The position numbers and the translations under genes were made by a program. DNA of 6,995 nt from Promethearchaeota archaeon (GTDB lineage: Archaea; Asgardarchaeota; Lokiarchaeia; Sigynarchaeales; SOKP01), in contig WJIN01000005.1 of the NCBI GenBank assembly GCA_014730295.1, positions 1-6,995 on the forward strand, written 5' to 3'. Positions 6,341 through 6,995 of the stretch are shown here, one piece after another; the stretch's first letter is position 1, and every line of letters starts with the position of its first letter. Under the pieces are notes generated by a model that saw nothing but the letters and a program-made list of their open reading frames with translations, made no database searches and was not told the origin of the DNA.

Positions 6341-6995
6341 CTATAACTGATTATTATTACTAATTTTGGATATTGTATATCTAAATTTACCAGAATAAGA
6401 AGGATCTATACTTTTTACATACTTAAGATTTATCTGGCATTTATTACCCATAACGATTCTAATCCCGTCAATAATCTCTTCTATATCGTGTTTTTTTAAG
6501 GGATTCCTATCTAATGTTGCGATTTTAATTGTTATTCTGTTTACCTCCTCTTGAATCACTTGAAATTGTTTAATATTCTCCTTGAAATAGAATAAATGTG
6601 TAAAATATTCTCCATCAATTTTTTCGTTTTTTTCATTTATAAATAAGTCGACTACTCTTCCATAGATCTTGTCTATTCTCACCAACCCTCTCCTACAACT
6701 ACACAAATCAGAATTAAGAGATCCTCTATCTCCGATTTTATATCTAATCAAAGGCATAGTATAGTTATTCAAGTCAGTAATAATAATATTTCCCACTTTA
6801 TCTTGATCTAATCTTTTATCTGAGTCATCAGTAATTTCAATATACTTATGAAGCATGTTAATATGTATTTTTTCACTAACCTCACAGCTACTACCTATCA
6901 CTGAAACTTCTCGGGAACCGTATCGATTGAATACTTCACAGTTAAAGGTATCTTCAATATACTCCTTCATCTCTGAGGTAAGAATACCAGCAGAA
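6341..6995 (-). CDS. PaaK/CapK-type AMP-forming ligase, C-terminal part (5' end outside window)
   Basis: The frame is open from the right edge to a TAG at 6341-6343. The eight codons before the Met codon at 6968-6970 read SAGILTSE, a conserved stretch of this family, so that Met is internal and the gene starts beyond base 6995; 217 residues are visible. Counting from the internal Met, NRYGSRE (15-21) is adenylation motif A5, PLIRYKIGDRG (73-83) is the A7 region with the ATP-ribose Asp81, and GRVVDLF (104-110) is the A8 hinge where the small C-terminal domain begins. SGKFRY (193-198) carries a candidate A10 lysine (Lys195). Cys29, His36, Cys90 and Cys92 resemble the metal-site cysteines of PaaK-like enzymes. 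The family activates a carboxylic acid as acyl-AMP and often transfers it to CoA. CapK-like members sit in capsule and polysaccharide loci with unknown substrates, as here. It is convergent with the methyltransferase, so it belongs to a separate transcript. Confidence 0.9.
   Translation of the reverse strand, partial: SAGILTSEMKEYIEDTFNCEVFNRYGSREVSVIGSSCEVSEKIHINMLHKYIEITDDSDKRLDQDKVGNIIITDLNNYTMPLIRYKIGDRGSLNSDLCSCRRGLVRIDKIYGRVVDLFINEKNEKIDGEYFTHLFYFKENIKQFQVIQEEVNRITIKIATLDRNPLKKHDIEEIIDGIRIVMGNKCQINLKYVKSIDPSYSGKFRYTISKISNNNQL

Noticed and set aside
6341..6970. Ligase gene read as a complete 209-residue protein starting at the Met codon at 6970.
   Set aside because: The frame stays open upstream to the window edge with family-typical residues (SAGILTSE), so this Met is internal and the gene is cut by the edge.

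Overview
The window is a very AT-rich stretch (by eye only about a quarter G+C) from a surface-glycan or polysaccharide biosynthesis region, most likely archaeal. The archaeal reading rests on A/T-rich TATA-like boxes placed for short or absent leaders, only sporadic Shine-Dalgarno sites, a TTG start, AGA as the main arginine codon, and two alkaline-phosphatase-superfamily proteins of types common in archaeal glycan loci. An Asgard or other low-GC archaeon is possible. A low-GC bacterium cannot be excluded from this sequence alone, because there is no marker gene.

Layout. On the minus strand, 1-1095 is the N-terminal part of a type I phosphodiesterase/nucleotide pyrophosphatase-like protein that runs off the left edge. 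A 142-bp divergent promoter region separates it from a plus-strand unit: a second, unrelated-looking alkaline-phosphatase-superfamily ('sulfatase-like') protein (1238-2125), then 13 bp later a GT-B fold glycosyltransferase (2139-3251, TTG start). Next comes a 743-bp stretch without an intact gene (3252-3994). It holds the clearly recognisable wreck of another family-4 glycosyltransferase (about 3295-3825), broken by three in-frame stops and two frame changes and lacking most of its N-terminal domain. After it come a membrane GT-A (family 2) glycosyltransferase with a QxxRW motif (3995-5197) and a zinc-ribbon plus Rossmann-fold SAM methyltransferase (5244-6305). Convergent with these, from the right edge to 6341, is the C-terminal half of a PaaK/CapK-type acyl-adenylate ligase.

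How the genes could work together (inference): the two glycosyltransferases build or extend a glycan, the methyltransferase decorates a sugar or lipid-linked intermediate, and the phosphatase-superfamily enzymes form or cleave phosphodiester or sulfate-ester bonds on the glycan or its lipid or nucleotide carrier. CapK-like ligases are frequent in capsule loci but their substrates are often unknown. I see no rRNA, tRNA, CRISPR array, transposase or obvious insertion sequence. The most noteworthy points are the pairing of two different phosphatase-superfamily enzymes across a shared promoter region and the freshly decayed glycosyltransferase in the middle of the cluster. I do not see convincing evidence of a wholly new system.
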